Part shown: positions 33,345-42,533 of the stretch, piece after piece | Numbering within the stretch: position 1 is the first letter of the stretch | How the letters are laid out: each line of letters opens with the position of its first letter | DNA from: Rhodanobacter sp. 7MK24 | Lineage (GTDB): Bacteria; Pseudomonadota; Gammaproteobacteria; Xanthomonadales; Rhodanobacteraceae | NCBI RefSeq assembly: GCF_014842995.1 | Contig: NZ_JACYXL010000004.1 | Location: 124,001-188,000 of the forward strand | Reading direction: 5' to 3' | Length of the DNA: 64,000 nt | The notes under the pieces: generated by a model | Databases searched by the model: none | What the model was told of the DNA's origin: nothing | Seen by the model: the letters and a program-made list of their open reading frames with translations, nothing else | Program-made: the position numbers and the translations under genes

Positions 33345-36300
33345 ATGAACCGTGTGTATCGACTCATATGGAATCGGGCGCTGGCCGTCGTGCAGGTGAC
33401 GTCCGAGCTGACGCGAACGAAAGGTTCGTCTTCGGGCGCATCCGCAACACGCGTCCTGCGCCGCCGTCCGCTTGCGCTGGCAATCGCCACCATGACGTTG
33501 GCTTGCGTGACCGCGCCGGCATGGAGTCAGACCTGTACGTCGAGCGACCCGTCGGGTTGCGGCGCGTCGGGTGGCATTGGCGGACGCCCCGGCCGCAGTC
33601 CGGATGGCGGCGCCGGCAACGGCACCGGCGGCGACGCGATCGTGTGGAATCCCAACACCAGCGAAAGCGCGGGAAGCACCGCCACCAACGGCACGGGTGG
33701 CAATGGCGCGGATGGGGTCTTTGACGTAGGTTCGGTCAATATCACTGCGACCGGTGGAGCGGGCGGCAGCGCAGGGGCGATCGGTTCGCCGGGCGTCGTT
33801 TCGTCCGTCACCGGTGGTACCGGCGGCGCCGGTCAGGCGGAGTCCGGATCAAGCATCGTAGGCGGCGGCGGTGGCGGTGGCGGGGCTGGCGTTTACATCA
33901 ACGACGGCAATTCGTCCCCCATTGTGGGGACTACCACGACCATCGCCGGTGGCGCGGGCGGCAGGGGTGGTGATGCGACCGCCTCGGCTTCGAACGGCAA
34001 TGCCACGAATGGCGACCCCGGCGGCGGTGGCGGCGGCGGCGCGGGTGCGGTCATTGCCGCGGGTGCGGGTGGCGTATCCCTCATCAACAACGGCAGGTTG
34101 CTTGGCGGCGCTGGCGGGGCCGGAGGCAATGGCGGGTATGCCGGCAGTGGCGGCGGTGGCGGCGATGGCCTGCTGGTACTTGGCGTCGGTGCTGCGATTA
34201 CCAACAACAGCACCGGTACGATCATCGGCGGCCTGGGGGGCAACGCCGGGATTTACCAGGATGGCGGGAACCTGCCAGGCGGCTACGGCAGCGGCGGCGC
34301 GGGCGTCAACCTCGTGGGCGTGGGTTCGTCGCTGGAGAACGCGGGCACGATCATCGGCGGCAACGCCAACACTGCCTCCGCTATACCGAGCGCACAGGAC
34401 GGTACGCCGGGTGTCGGCGTGCGCGGCTGGGGTGGAGTCACGGTTGTCACCGACGGCAGCATTGCCGGCGGCAGCAACGGCAGCATGCAGGCGGACTCGC
34501 TGCTGTTCTCCGGCGGCGGGAACCAGCTGGTGGTCCTGTCGGGTGCCTCGTTTACCGGCAACATCCAGAGCATCAGCGGCAGCACCGGCGGCGGCGACAT
34601 CTTTACGCTGGCGGGCGACGTCAACGGTTCCCTCGATGCTGCACTGATCAATGGCTTTGCCAGCAACACCAAGACCGGCAACAGCAATTGGACGTTGACC
34701 GGCACAGGCAACGCAGGCACCGACTGGACCGTCCAGCAGGGCGTGCTGACCGGCAGCGCCAGCGCCTTCGAAGGCAACCTGACGTTCGCGAGCAATGGCA
34801 TCGGAACGCCCGTGGTGGACTTCAACCAGGCTGCCGCGGGCAGCTTCGCCGGCTCGGTGAGCGGCACGGGTCAGGTCATCAAGGACGGCGCGGGCCCGCT
34901 CACGCTTTCGGGTGACCTGTCCACGTTCAGCGGGGCGTTCACCATCAATCAGGGTTCGGTGTTGCTGACGGGCAACGGGAACCTTCAAGGTGCTGAGGTT
35001 GCCGATGGCGGCGCACTCGATGTCAGCGGTACCAGTGGCGCGACGGCTACCGTCGCCGGTATTTCCGGCAACGGCACGGTGACGCTGGGCACGCATACGC
35101 TGGTGATCGACAACGCCGCGAACGACGATTTCAGCGGAGCGATCTCCGGCACGGGCGGCGTCACGCTCAATGGCGGCATTCAGACGTTCTCTGGTGCCAA
35201 CGCCTATCTCGGGGCGACGACACTCAACGGCGGTACGCTCGTCGTCTCGGCCGATGCCAACCTGGGACAGAGTACCGCTGTGCTGGCTTTCAACGGGGGC
35301 ACGCTGGAGAACGACGGTGTGTTTGTGACCACCCGCAACATCAGCCTGGTCGGCACCGGAACGTTGCAGACGGATGCCGACCTGACGGTGTCGGGCAATA
35401 TCAGCGGCAACGGTACGTTGATCAAGACGGGTACGGGCACGCTGACACTCAACGGCAGCAACAGTTACATCGGCGGCACGACAGTCAGTGCAGGCACCTT
35501 GCAAGGCGATACAAACAGCCTGCAGGGAGACATCACCGACAACGCCGCACTGGTATTCAACCAGGCCGCCAATGGCACTTATGTCGGCACAGTCTCTGGC
35601 AGCGGCACGTTGACCAAGACCGGCACCGGCACGCTGACACTGGCCGGAGGCAACAGTTACAGCGGCGGCACGACAATCAGCGCCGGCACGCTGCAAGGCG
35701 ATGCGAACAGCCTGCAAGGCAACATCGTCAATGACGCGGCACTGGTGTTCAACCAGACCGGCAGCGGCATCTATGACGGCGCGATCTCCGGTACCGGTAC
35801 GCTGACCACGAGCGGTTCCGGCACGCTGACCCTCAATGGCGTCAACACCGCCAACGGTCTCACCACGGTGGCATCCGGTTCCACGCTGCTCATCGGCGAC
35901 AGCTCGCACAGCACGGCTACCGTGGGCGGCGATGTCAGCGTCAACGGAGGCACGCTTGGCGGTTACGGCATCGTGCAGGGCAGCGTCATGCTTGCCAATG
36001 GCGCCTCGCTCACGCCGGGCAGTGCGCTCGCCGCGGGCACGTTGACCGTCAACGGCGATTTCACCATTGGCGCCGGCTCGCTGCTGAACTTCGACTTCGG
36101 CTCGCCCGGCCCCAACTTCAGCACGCCCGGCCAGAGCGATCACGTCATGGTGAACGGCAATCTGTCGATCGGCAGTTCCACGCTCAACGTCAACAATCTC
36201 GGCAGCATGGGGCCGGGCTTGTACAACCTCTTTGAATGGGGCGGCTCGTTGAGCATCACCGGCGGCGGCTTTGCGCCGCCGAGCGGCATGACGTTGCAGA

Positions 36301-39300
36301 TACTCACCGTCAGCAAGCAGATCAACCTGGTCGACACGCTTGGCGTCACACTGAACGAGTGGGATGCGAACGGATTGGCCAGCCCGACCCAGCTGGGCGG
36401 CGGCAGCGGTACGTGGTCGTTGTCTTCCAACACCTGGTCCGACACCACCGGCCAGTATATCGGCCCGATGTCGCCACAGCCGGGTTTTGCGATCTTCGGT
36501 GGCGCATCCGGCACGGTCACCGTGGACGACACCAACGGCACGGTCGGCGCCACCGGCATGCAGTTCGTCAGTGACGGCTACCACCTGACGGGCGGCGCCA
36601 TCGATCTGGTGGGGCAGGGCGGCGCAGCGCCGGTCCTTCGCGTGAGCAGCGGCGACACCGCCACCATCGACAACGTACTGGACGGCGTCAACGGCCTGAA
36701 CAAGACCGATGGCGGAACGCTGGTGCTCAATGGCGTCAATAGCTACACGGGCACGACCATACTGAGTGGCGGCACTCTGTCGGTGTCCTCCGATGCCAAC
36801 CTCGGCGCGAGCACCAATCCGCTGGATTTCGAAGGCGGTACGCTGGAGGTCACCGGCACCACCTTCGACCAGACGGCGCGCAGCATGGTCTGGGGCAATC
36901 CAGGTGGCGGCTTTGATATCGACAATGCCGCCAATGTGTTCACGGTAGCGCAGGCATTGACGGGTAGTGGTGGCCTGGCGAAAAGCGGCGCAGGCGTGCT
37001 GTCGCTCACCGGTGCCGATACCTACGCCGGAGACACCACCATCAGCGCCGGTACCCTTTCCCTGTCGGGCAGCGGGAACATTTCCCATTCCGCAGACGTG
37101 AGTATCGCCACCGGCGCCACCTTCGATATCGGCAATACCCAGAGCGGTGCGTCCATCGTGTCGCTCGACGGCAGTGGCGTCGTCAATCTCGGCAACCAGA
37201 CGCTCACGCTGACCCAGGCCAGCGGCAACTTTGCCGGCACGATCTCAGGCACCGGCAGGCTCACGCTCGCCAGCGGCAACGAAACGCTGTCCGGCTCCAA
37301 TCTCTATACCGGCGCCACCGTGATCGATGGCGGCACGCTGGCGTTGTCGGGCAGCGGCGCACTGGCCCATTCGTCTGACGTCAATGTCGCCAGCGGCGCC
37401 ATCTTCGATATCACGGGCACCAGCAACGGCGCGTCGATCGTTTCACTCGACGGCAACGGCACGGTGAGCCTCGGCGGCCAGGTGTTGACGCTGACGAATG
37501 CAGCCGGCAATTTCGGCGGCACCATCACGGGCAACGGTGGCATCACGCTGGCCGGCGGGACCGAGACCCTCGGGGGCAGCAACACGTATCTTGGCGGCAC
37601 CACGATCTCCGGTGGCACGCTGTCGGTGTCTAGCGATGCCAATCTGGGCGACTCGTCGGGCAGTCTCGCCTTCAACGGCGGCACGCTGGCGAACACGGCC
37701 TCGTTCAACACGGCGCGCAACATCACCTTGGCAGGCGGCGGCTTGTTCGACACCGTCGGCAACCTCACTGTGTCGGGCAACATCGACGGATCGGGTGCAT
37801 TGATCAAGGATGGCGCAGGTTATCTGGTACTTGCTGGCACCGGCACCTACGCTGGTGGCACCACGGTCAATCAAGGCACGTTGCAGATCGGCAACAACGG
37901 CACCACAGGCTCCATCGCAGGCAACGTCACCATCGGCGTCCATGGCGTGCTCGCGTTTTTCCGTAGCGACGCGTTCGAATTCACGGGTGCGATTTCCGGC
38001 AGCGGCACGGTGGTGCAGGGTGCCGGTGCGCTCATCCTGGACGGCAACAGCAGCGGCTTCGCCGGCACCACCACGGTGCAGGCCGGCATGCTGGAAGTCG
38101 GCGATGCCGGCACGCCGTTGGCAACGCTTGGCGGCAACGTTACGGTAGCAAGCGGCGGTACCTTGCGTGGCCACGGCACGATCGGCGGCAACGTCACCAA
38201 CGACGGCACCCTGTGGGCAGGCGGCTCGATCGGCACGTTGACGGTTCGGGGCAACTACACCCAGGCGCCCGACGGCGTGTTCGAAGTGGAAGCCACGCCC
38301 GCCGGCCAGGCCACTCTGCTGAGCGTCGGCGGCACGGCCAACCTGGCAGGCACGGCGTTGGTGCTCGCTGATGCCGGCACCTGGATGTCGCGTACCAGCT
38401 ATACCGTGCTCACCGCTGCGGGCGGTATCAACGGACAATTCGCCTCGGCAAGCAGCAGCCTGCCGTTCCTGACACCCATGCTGGCCTACGGCACGACTAC
38501 GGTGACGCTGTCGCTGCAGCGCAATGACATCAACTTCAGCACCGTGGCGCAGACACCCAACCAGCGAGCAGTCGCGACAGCGGCAGACATGCTGGGTTTC
38601 GCCAACGCAGCCTACAGTGCGCTGGTGGTGCTGGACGCGCCCGCCGCACGTCGCGCCTTCGACCAGTTGAGCGGCGAAATCCACGCTTCCACGCGCACGG
38701 CGATCCAGGACGACGATCGCTACGTGCGCGATGCGATCGGCCAACACCTCGCCGGGATGACCAACAACGCCAACGGGCTGAATGTCACCGACGATCATGG
38801 CGTCACCGCGTGGACCTCGGTGTGGGGCCATTGGGGCAGCCATGACGGTGACGGCAATGCATCCAGCTTCAGCGCGAATGGCAGCGGCATGCTGGTGGGC
38901 GCCGATCTGCCGGTGGGTGACGATGCGAGGTTGGGCGCGATCATCGGCTCCGGCCAGGGCACGACGCGCATCGCCACGCTGGGCTCGTCCTCGCATGTAC
39001 TCGACCAGCACATCGGCATCTATGGCATGGCACAAACCGGCCCGCTGCAATGGCAGGGCGGTGCGATCTACGGCCTGCAACACGTCGACACGAACCGCTT
39101 CATCGGCTTCGGATCGTTCGCGGGAACGGCGCAAAGCGATTACCACGCCCATGCCGCGCAGGGTTATGTCGATGCGAGCTGGCCGATCGCGTTTGGCAAC
39201 GCCATGCTGGCGCCGTTCGCGAACCTGGCCTATGACAACCTGCACACGCCGGCATTTGGCGAAAGCGGCACGCCGGCCGCGCTCGACGTGGCATCGCAGG

Positions 39301-39623
39301 ACAGCGGCGTGGGTTACGCCACGCTGGGTCTGCGCGCCACCTTCGACCTGGGTGCGCCCAACCACGGTTTGCATGCGCACGCCAGCCTGGGTTGGCAGAG
39401 AGCGTGGGGCGACACGCTGCCCACCACTACCGAGCGCTTCGCCGGCGGTGGCGACAGCTTCGAGATCGCCGGGCTGCCGGTGGCGCAGGATGCAGCGGCC
39501 ATCAGCGGCGGCATCAGTTTCACGATCACGCCTACGGTATCGGCGGACGCCAGCTATCAGGGACAGTTCGGGCATCGTGCTTCTGACCAGGCCGCGCGCA
39601 TCAGCCTCGACTGGAAGTTCTGA
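33345..39623 (+). CDS. Giant autotransporter 1 with ESPR signal and PATR repeats (type Va secretion)
   Basis: ATG 33345 follows AGGGAAAA. The 2092-residue protein opens with an extended signal peptide region (MNRVYRLIWNRALAVVQVTSEL), the ESPR motif of large autotransporters and TPS proteins, then a hydrophobic core LAIATMTLACVTAPAWSQ. Residues about 70-290 are glycine-rich (GGTGGAG, GGGGGGGAG), followed by a long beta-helical passenger of PATR-type repeats (GTLIKTGTGTLTLNGSNSY, GGTTISAGTLQG). Residues about 1725-1810 contain the linker (FDQLSGEIHASTRTAIQDDD) and about 1818-2092 the outer-membrane barrel ending in RISLDWKF with terminal Phe. It should secrete its own passenger to the cell surface. 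Adhesion, biofilm or auto-aggregation is common for this type but not shown. A second such gene lies at 49324. Confidence 0.9.
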   Translation: MNRVYRLIWNRALAVVQVTSELTRTKGSSSGASATRVLRRRPLALAIATMTLACVTAPAWSQTCTSSDPSGCGASGGIGGRPGRSPDGGAGNGTGGDAIVWNPNTSESAGSTATNGTGGNGADGVFDVGSVNITATGGAGGSAGAIGSPGVVSSVTGGTGGAGQAESGSSIVGGGGGGGGAGVYINDGNSSPIVGTTTTIAGGAGGRGGDATASASNGNATNGDPGGGGGGGAGAVIAAGAGGVSLINNGRLLGGAGGAGGNGGYAGSGGGGGDGLLVLGVGAAITNNSTGTIIGGLGGNAGIYQDGGNLPGGYGSGGAGVNLVGVGSSLENAGTIIGGNANTASAIPSAQDGTPGVGVRGWGGVTVVTDGSIAGGSNGSMQADSLLFSGGGNQLVVLSGASFTGNIQSISGSTGGGDIFTLAGDVNGSLDAALINGFASNTKTGNSNWTLTGTGNAGTDWTVQQGVLTGSASAFEGNLTFASNGIGTPVVDFNQAAAGSFAGSVSGTGQVIKDGAGPLTLSGDLSTFSGAFTINQGSVLLTGNGNLQGAEVADGGALDVSGTSGATATVAGISGNGTVTLGTHTLVIDNAANDDFSGAISGTGGVTLNGGIQTFSGANAYLGATTLNGGTLVVSADANLGQSTAVLAFNGGTLENDGVFVTTRNISLVGTGTLQTDADLTVSGNISGNGTLIKTGTGTLTLNGSNSYIGGTTVSAGTLQGDTNSLQGDITDNAALVFNQAANGTYVGTVSGSGTLTKTGTGTLTLAGGNSYSGGTTISAGTLQGDANSLQGNIVNDAALVFNQTGSGIYDGAISGTGTLTTSGSGTLTLNGVNTANGLTTVASGSTLLIGDSSHSTATVGGDVSVNGGTLGGYGIVQGSVMLANGASLTPGSALAAGTLTVNGDFTIGAGSLLNFDFGSPGPNFSTPGQSDHVMVNGNLSIGSSTLNVNNLGSMGPGLYNLFEWGGSLSITGGGFAPPSGMTLQILTVSKQINLVDTLGVTLNEWDANGLASPTQLGGGSGTWSLSSNTWSDTTGQYIGPMSPQPGFAIFGGASGTVTVDDTNGTVGATGMQFVSDGYHLTGGAIDLVGQGGAAPVLRVSSGDTATIDNVLDGVNGLNKTDGGTLVLNGVNSYTGTTILSGGTLSVSSDANLGASTNPLDFEGGTLEVTGTTFDQTARSMVWGNPGGGFDIDNAANVFTVAQALTGSGGLAKSGAGVLSLTGADTYAGDTTISAGTLSLSGSGNISHSADVSIATGATFDIGNTQSGASIVSLDGSGVVNLGNQTLTLTQASGNFAGTISGTGRLTLASGNETLSGSNLYTGATVIDGGTLALSGSGALAHSSDVNVASGAIFDITGTSNGASIVSLDGNGTVSLGGQVLTLTNAAGNFGGTITGNGGITLAGGTETLGGSNTYLGGTTISGGTLSVSSDANLGDSSGSLAFNGGTLANTASFNTARNITLAGGGLFDTVGNLTVSGNIDGSGALIKDGAGYLVLAGTGTYAGGTTVNQGTLQIGNNGTTGSIAGNVTIGVHGVLAFFRSDAFEFTGAISGSGTVVQGAGALILDGNSSGFAGTTTVQAGMLEVGDAGTPLATLGGNVTVASGGTLRGHGTIGGNVTNDGTLWAGGSIGTLTVRGNYTQAPDGVFEVEATPAGQATLLSVGGTANLAGTALVLADAGTWMSRTSYTVLTAAGGINGQFASASSSLPFLTPMLAYGTTTVTLSLQRNDINFSTVAQTPNQRAVATAADMLGFANAAYSALVVLDAPAARRAFDQLSGEIHASTRTAIQDDDRYVRDAIGQHLAGMTNNANGLNVTDDHGVTAWTSVWGHWGSHDGDGNASSFSANGSGMLVGADLPVGDDARLGAIIGSGQGTTRIATLGSSSHVLDQHIGIYGMAQTGPLQWQGGAIYGLQHVDTNRFIGFGSFAGTAQSDYHAHAAQGYVDASWPIAFGNAMLAPFANLAYDNLHTPAFGESGTPAALDVASQDSGVGYATLGLRATFDLGAPNHGLHAHASLGWQRAWGDTLPTTTERFAGGGDSFEIAGLPVAQDAAAISGGISFTITPTVSADASYQGQFGHRASDQAARISLDWKF
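35400..35830 (+). repeat. 192-base tandem repeat inside autotransporter 1
   Basis: The segment that includes CGGCACGCTGACACT begins at 35430 and recurs at 35622 and, more diverged, at 35814: a period of 192 bases or 64 residues, a little more than two copies. Each unit encodes a GTLTKTGTGTLTLNG-type PATR turn plus FNQAANGTYVGTVSG. It is a recent internal duplication. Confidence 0.75.
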
Positions 39624-39984
39624 GGCTACGTCGTACCGTCCGATGAGATGTCGGGCGAGCGCGTAGGTTGAAATTTGGCGAGGACGTTCCCAACAGTCTT
39701 CCCGAAATCAGATGTTCACTAACGTCGCCTTGGAGTGAGACGAACGTCGAACCGAGTGCCCTTCCGATATGTGGCGGGAGGTGCTGCGGTTGTTTGCTGG
39801 TGCAGCTTGATCCCGCGCCGCTGCCATTGGGCAGGCTGCAACGTTTGAATTTTGGGCTCTACGCTGAACAGTCAGCTACTCAGCAACATGACGGCGGTCG
39901 GCCTGCGCTAATTAGTCGCGTTTTGTAGGCATGCCGTTCGCGTAACGGAGCGGTTGGCTATCAACGAAAGAAGGAGGACTAATT
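39624..39984. other. Intergenic region after autotransporter 1
   Basis: A 361-base gap with no recognised gene, between the autotransporter stop and the small lipoprotein. AAGGAGG sits 7 bases before the lipoprotein ATG. No clear intrinsic terminator was seen. Confidence 0.4.
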
Positions 39985-40134
39985 ATGAAAACTTTGAAGC
40001 AAAGTATGCTGCTCGTTCTTTGCGTCCTGATGCTTGCTGCGTTGAACGGCTGTGTCGAAGATGCAAGGACGGGACTGATCTGTCCGCCAGGTAGTCATCC
40101 GGGTCCTCATGGACACCAGTGTTTCCCTGACTGA
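39985..40134 (+). CDS. Small lipoprotein, 49 residues
   Basis: The SD AAGGAGG is near-perfect and 7 nt before the ATG. The 49-residue product is MKTLKQSMLLVLCVLMLAAL followed by the lipobox N-G-C, so the signal peptide should be removed by signal peptidase II and Cys23 lipidated. The mature 27 residues are rich in Gly, Pro, His and Cys (CPPGSHPGPHGHQCF), with three cysteines in all. I do not recognise a family. It is short and would be missed by size cut-offs. A strong hairpin follows at 40154. Expression seems likely from the SD and clean lipobox, but the function is unknown; the His/Cys content could bind metal. Confidence 0.7.
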   Translation: MKTLKQSMLLVLCVLMLAALNGCVEDARTGLICPPGSHPGPHGHQCFPD

Positions 40135-40153
40135 TCAACTCCAGAGTTCTTTG

Positions 40154-40184
40154 CGCCGCCGCCGCCCACGCCGCGGCGGCGGCG
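40154..40184 (+). terminator. GC-rich hairpin after the small lipoprotein gene
   Basis: A 12-bp stem (40154-40165 with 40173-40184) of CGCCGCCGCC type around a 7-nt loop, 20 bases downstream of the lipoprotein stop. There is no T-run behind it, so it may act as a weak or Rho-assisted terminator or simply as a stable mRNA 3' end. The rest of the gap to 40431 has no gene. Confidence 0.4.
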
Positions 40185-40431
40185 GAAGCATCACTCTTAC
40201 GCTGTTTGAAGCAAAGCCATGCGTGTTGGTCATACGCGGACTGGCGCAAACAGCATCATGAGATTCAGCAACAGCGGCCATCCCAACGGTTAGCCCATGT
40301 TGTCGCGAGTAGCGTGTTGTCCGGAGCGGCTCAGGGCCGTGGACCTGTTACTCGTTTGGCCGCAGTGCTTGCAGGCCAAGCCATTGAGACGTCCGGGCTC
40401 TCGATGGCCGATCTCTGTTCCGTACACCACA

Positions 40432-41184
40432 TCACATGGCGCGAAAGCGGTGGCGGAATGCGTCGCTCACGCGAAGCGGCTCGGCAATGCCGTGCAGCCA
40501 GACCACCAGGCGGCCATCCCCGTCCGGCTTGACCTGCCGGATCGCCGACACGCGGACGATGGCGTTGCGATGGACCCTCCAGAAGACTTCAGGATCGAGC
40601 TTGGGTATCAGATCCTTCAGCGGCGTACGGATGTATGCGCTATCGGTGGCGGTGGCGACGCGGGTGTACTTTTCCTCGGACTGGAAAAGAATGACGTCGC
40701 CGATGTGGATCATCCGAAGGGTGTCGCCGATGCTGGCGGTAATCCAGCTGATCGTCTCCACGTGCTTCAACCGGCCCGCGAGGCTGTCGATCAACGCCGT
40801 CAGATCGACCTGCGTGGCCGACTGACGACTGCGCAAGCGTGCCACCGTTTCGGTGAGGCGGTCGGCGCGGATCGGTTTGAGCAGGTAGTCGATGGCGCCG
40901 GCATCGAACGCCTTTATCGCGAATTCGTCGTGCGCGGTGATGAAGACGACCTGGGCGGGGCTTACGGCCTGCTGCGCCACCTCGAGGCCGCTGAGTCCCG
41001 GCATGCGGATGTCGAGGAAGACGACGTCCGGTTTCTTCGATGTCCATGCATCGAGCGCGGTGGCGCCATTGTCGCATTCCGCGATGACAACCAGTTCCGG
41101 CCACAGTCGTGCCAGCATGCCGCGCAGCTCCGTGCGCTGCGGTTCTTCGTCTTCGGCGACAAGGGCCGTGATGGGTGCGGTCAT
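40432..41184 (-). CDS. LytTR-family response regulator
   Basis: ATG 41184 overlaps the kinase stop by ATGA, which fixes the start. The 250-residue protein has a receiver with Asp58 as phosphoacceptor (VVFLDIRMPGLSG), VFITAHDEF and YLLKPIRADRL, and a C-terminal LytTR DNA-binding domain of about 100 residues (ILFQSEEKYTRVATATDSAY, IRTPLKDLIPKLDPEVFWRVHRNAIVRVSAI). LytTR regulators usually bind direct repeats in promoters of surface or virulence genes. It is encoded with a LytS-type kinase, divergent from a sulfur-transfer operon, which it could control; no binding site was identified in the gap. Confidence 0.92.
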   Translation of the reverse strand: MTAPITALVAEDEEPQRTELRGMLARLWPELVVIAECDNGATALDAWTSKKPDVVFLDIRMPGLSGLEVAQQAVSPAQVVFITAHDEFAIKAFDAGAIDYLLKPIRADRLTETVARLRSRQSATQVDLTALIDSLAGRLKHVETISWITASIGDTLRMIHIGDVILFQSEEKYTRVATATDSAYIRTPLKDLIPKLDPEVFWRVHRNAIVRVSAIRQVKPDGDGRLVVWLHGIAEPLRVSDAFRHRFRAM

Positions 41185-42380
41185 GGGGACGCGAGCGGAA
41201 TGTGGATGCTGGCACTCACCCCGCCTCCGGTACGTGATGCGATCTCGAAGCGCGCACGCGCTCCGAAACGGTCGTGAAGCTGGGCGCGAACATTCGCGAG
41301 GCCCAGGCCGGGTGTGGTGCCGGGTTGCAAGCCTCGGCCATCGTCCTGGACGTGCACGCTCAGGAAGCCGTCCGCGGCGCTGGCGATGATCTCGATATTG
41401 CCGGGGCCGGGCTTCGGCTCGATGCCGTGGGTCATCGCGTTCTCCACCAGTGTCAGCAGGATCAATGGGGGAAAGGACATGACCCGGATCTCGTCGCTCG
41501 CATCGACACGAACCTCGATGCGGCCAGCCGTGCGGACCTTCATGATCTCGAGATAGCCCAGGCAAAGATCGATCTGCCGACCGAGCGTGGCCTCTTCGAT
41601 GCCCGTCGTGCGGATGCGTGGCAAGGCGATGCGCAGATAAGCCGCAAGCGCATCGATGGTTGTCGCTGCGCGCCCGGGTTCGCTAGCGATCAGCGACCGC
41701 ACCGATGCCAGCGTGTTGAAGAGGAAATGCGGTTCGACCTGCGCCTGCAGCAGGGCCAGCCGCATGTCAGCCGCATTCCGTTCCGCACGCAGGTTCTCGA
41801 TCTGGCGGGCGGCTGCGAACTGGGCGATGCGCCGCCGCTCGCCGAGATAGTAGAGCGTTGCGTAACCGCCGCCAGCCAGGATCAGGGCAAACACGGATGC
41901 ATTGACGGTGGAGCCGAGAAAATTTGAAACGGCCATGCCTAGCCAGTTGATTCGCATGTGGTGCCCGGCATAGGCCTGCATGAGATGGGCGTGATAGGCG
42001 CCCACCCAGTTCAGGGCGACGGCCCCGAGCCAGAGCCCCAGCAGGATCGCCAGGACCACCAGCACGCGTTCCAAGGTGACCGGAAAGCGCCGATATCGAA
42101 TCAGCGTCGCGAGGAAGGGGCCAGTCGAGACCGTGATCAGCGATGCGGCGCAAGCCCGCAGTGCCAGTCCGGGCCAGTCGCCCCATGCCCCCGTGCCCGA
42201 CGCATGCCAGAGGCCATACGTGCAACCGGCAACGACTGCCAGCGGCCACAGCACGATTCCCCGGCGCAGCAACCAGGGCCAGGTGAAGGTGCGGAAGCGT
42301 TGATAGAGCGCCCAACCATCCAGGTCCGACATCACGCTTTGCGGCACTCGGGCATGCAGGTCGTCGTTGGGAAAATCCAT
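41181..42380 (-). CDS. LytS/AlgZ-type sensor histidine kinase
   Basis: The 399-residue protein starts at ATG 42380 (no good SD; ATG 42332 is an alternative) because the longer frame overlaps a divergent gene. Four or five transmembrane helices occupy residues about 35-165 (for example LERVLVVLAILLGLWLGAVAL, ALILAGGGYATLYYL). After them comes the histidine kinase signature of the His_kinase family: LLQAQVEPHFLFNTLASVRS with His phosphoacceptor, then LTLVENAMTHGIEPK, the N box, and DDGRGL and GLGLANVRAQL of the ATP-binding domain. It forms a pair with the LytTR regulator (ATGA overlap). The ligand is unknown; membrane helices without a periplasmic domain suggest sensing of membrane state. Confidence 0.92.
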   Translation of the reverse strand: MDFPNDDLHARVPQSVMSDLDGWALYQRFRTFTWPWLLRRGIVLWPLAVVAGCTYGLWHASGTGAWGDWPGLALRACAASLITVSTGPFLATLIRYRRFPVTLERVLVVLAILLGLWLGAVALNWVGAYHAHLMQAYAGHHMRINWLGMAVSNFLGSTVNASVFALILAGGGYATLYYLGERRRIAQFAAARQIENLRAERNAADMRLALLQAQVEPHFLFNTLASVRSLIASEPGRAATTIDALAAYLRIALPRIRTTGIEEATLGRQIDLCLGYLEIMKVRTAGRIEVRVDASDEIRVMSFPPLILLTLVENAMTHGIEPKPGPGNIEIIASAADGFLSVHVQDDGRGLQPGTTPGLGLANVRAQLHDRFGARARFEIASRTGGGVSASIHIPLASP

Positions 42381-42533
42381 GCGTGACACGTTAGCAAAGC
42401 ATGCGCCGGTGCGCACACGAACCATCCGCAGCAGGGCCGTTTCGTCGCATCGTCGACCGGTTCCGTCGCATGTCCATCCCGCTGCGCTCGGGCGTGCCCT
42501 ATATCTGCGGCACACACGACATCGGGAGTAACC

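Noticed and set aside
33849-37088. Very long open frame on the minus strand, 1079 codons, across autotransporter 1
   Set aside because: It is antisense to a clear autotransporter; low-complexity Val/Ala/Arg composition from the GGC-rich strand, no start signal and no domain. The same holds for 37443-39575 and for the antisense frames of autotransporter 2 (50104-51495, 51826-53460).
40297-41277. Open frame of 326 codons on the plus strand
   Set aside because: It covers the LytTR regulator in antisense. Codon phases and domain motifs are on the minus strand.
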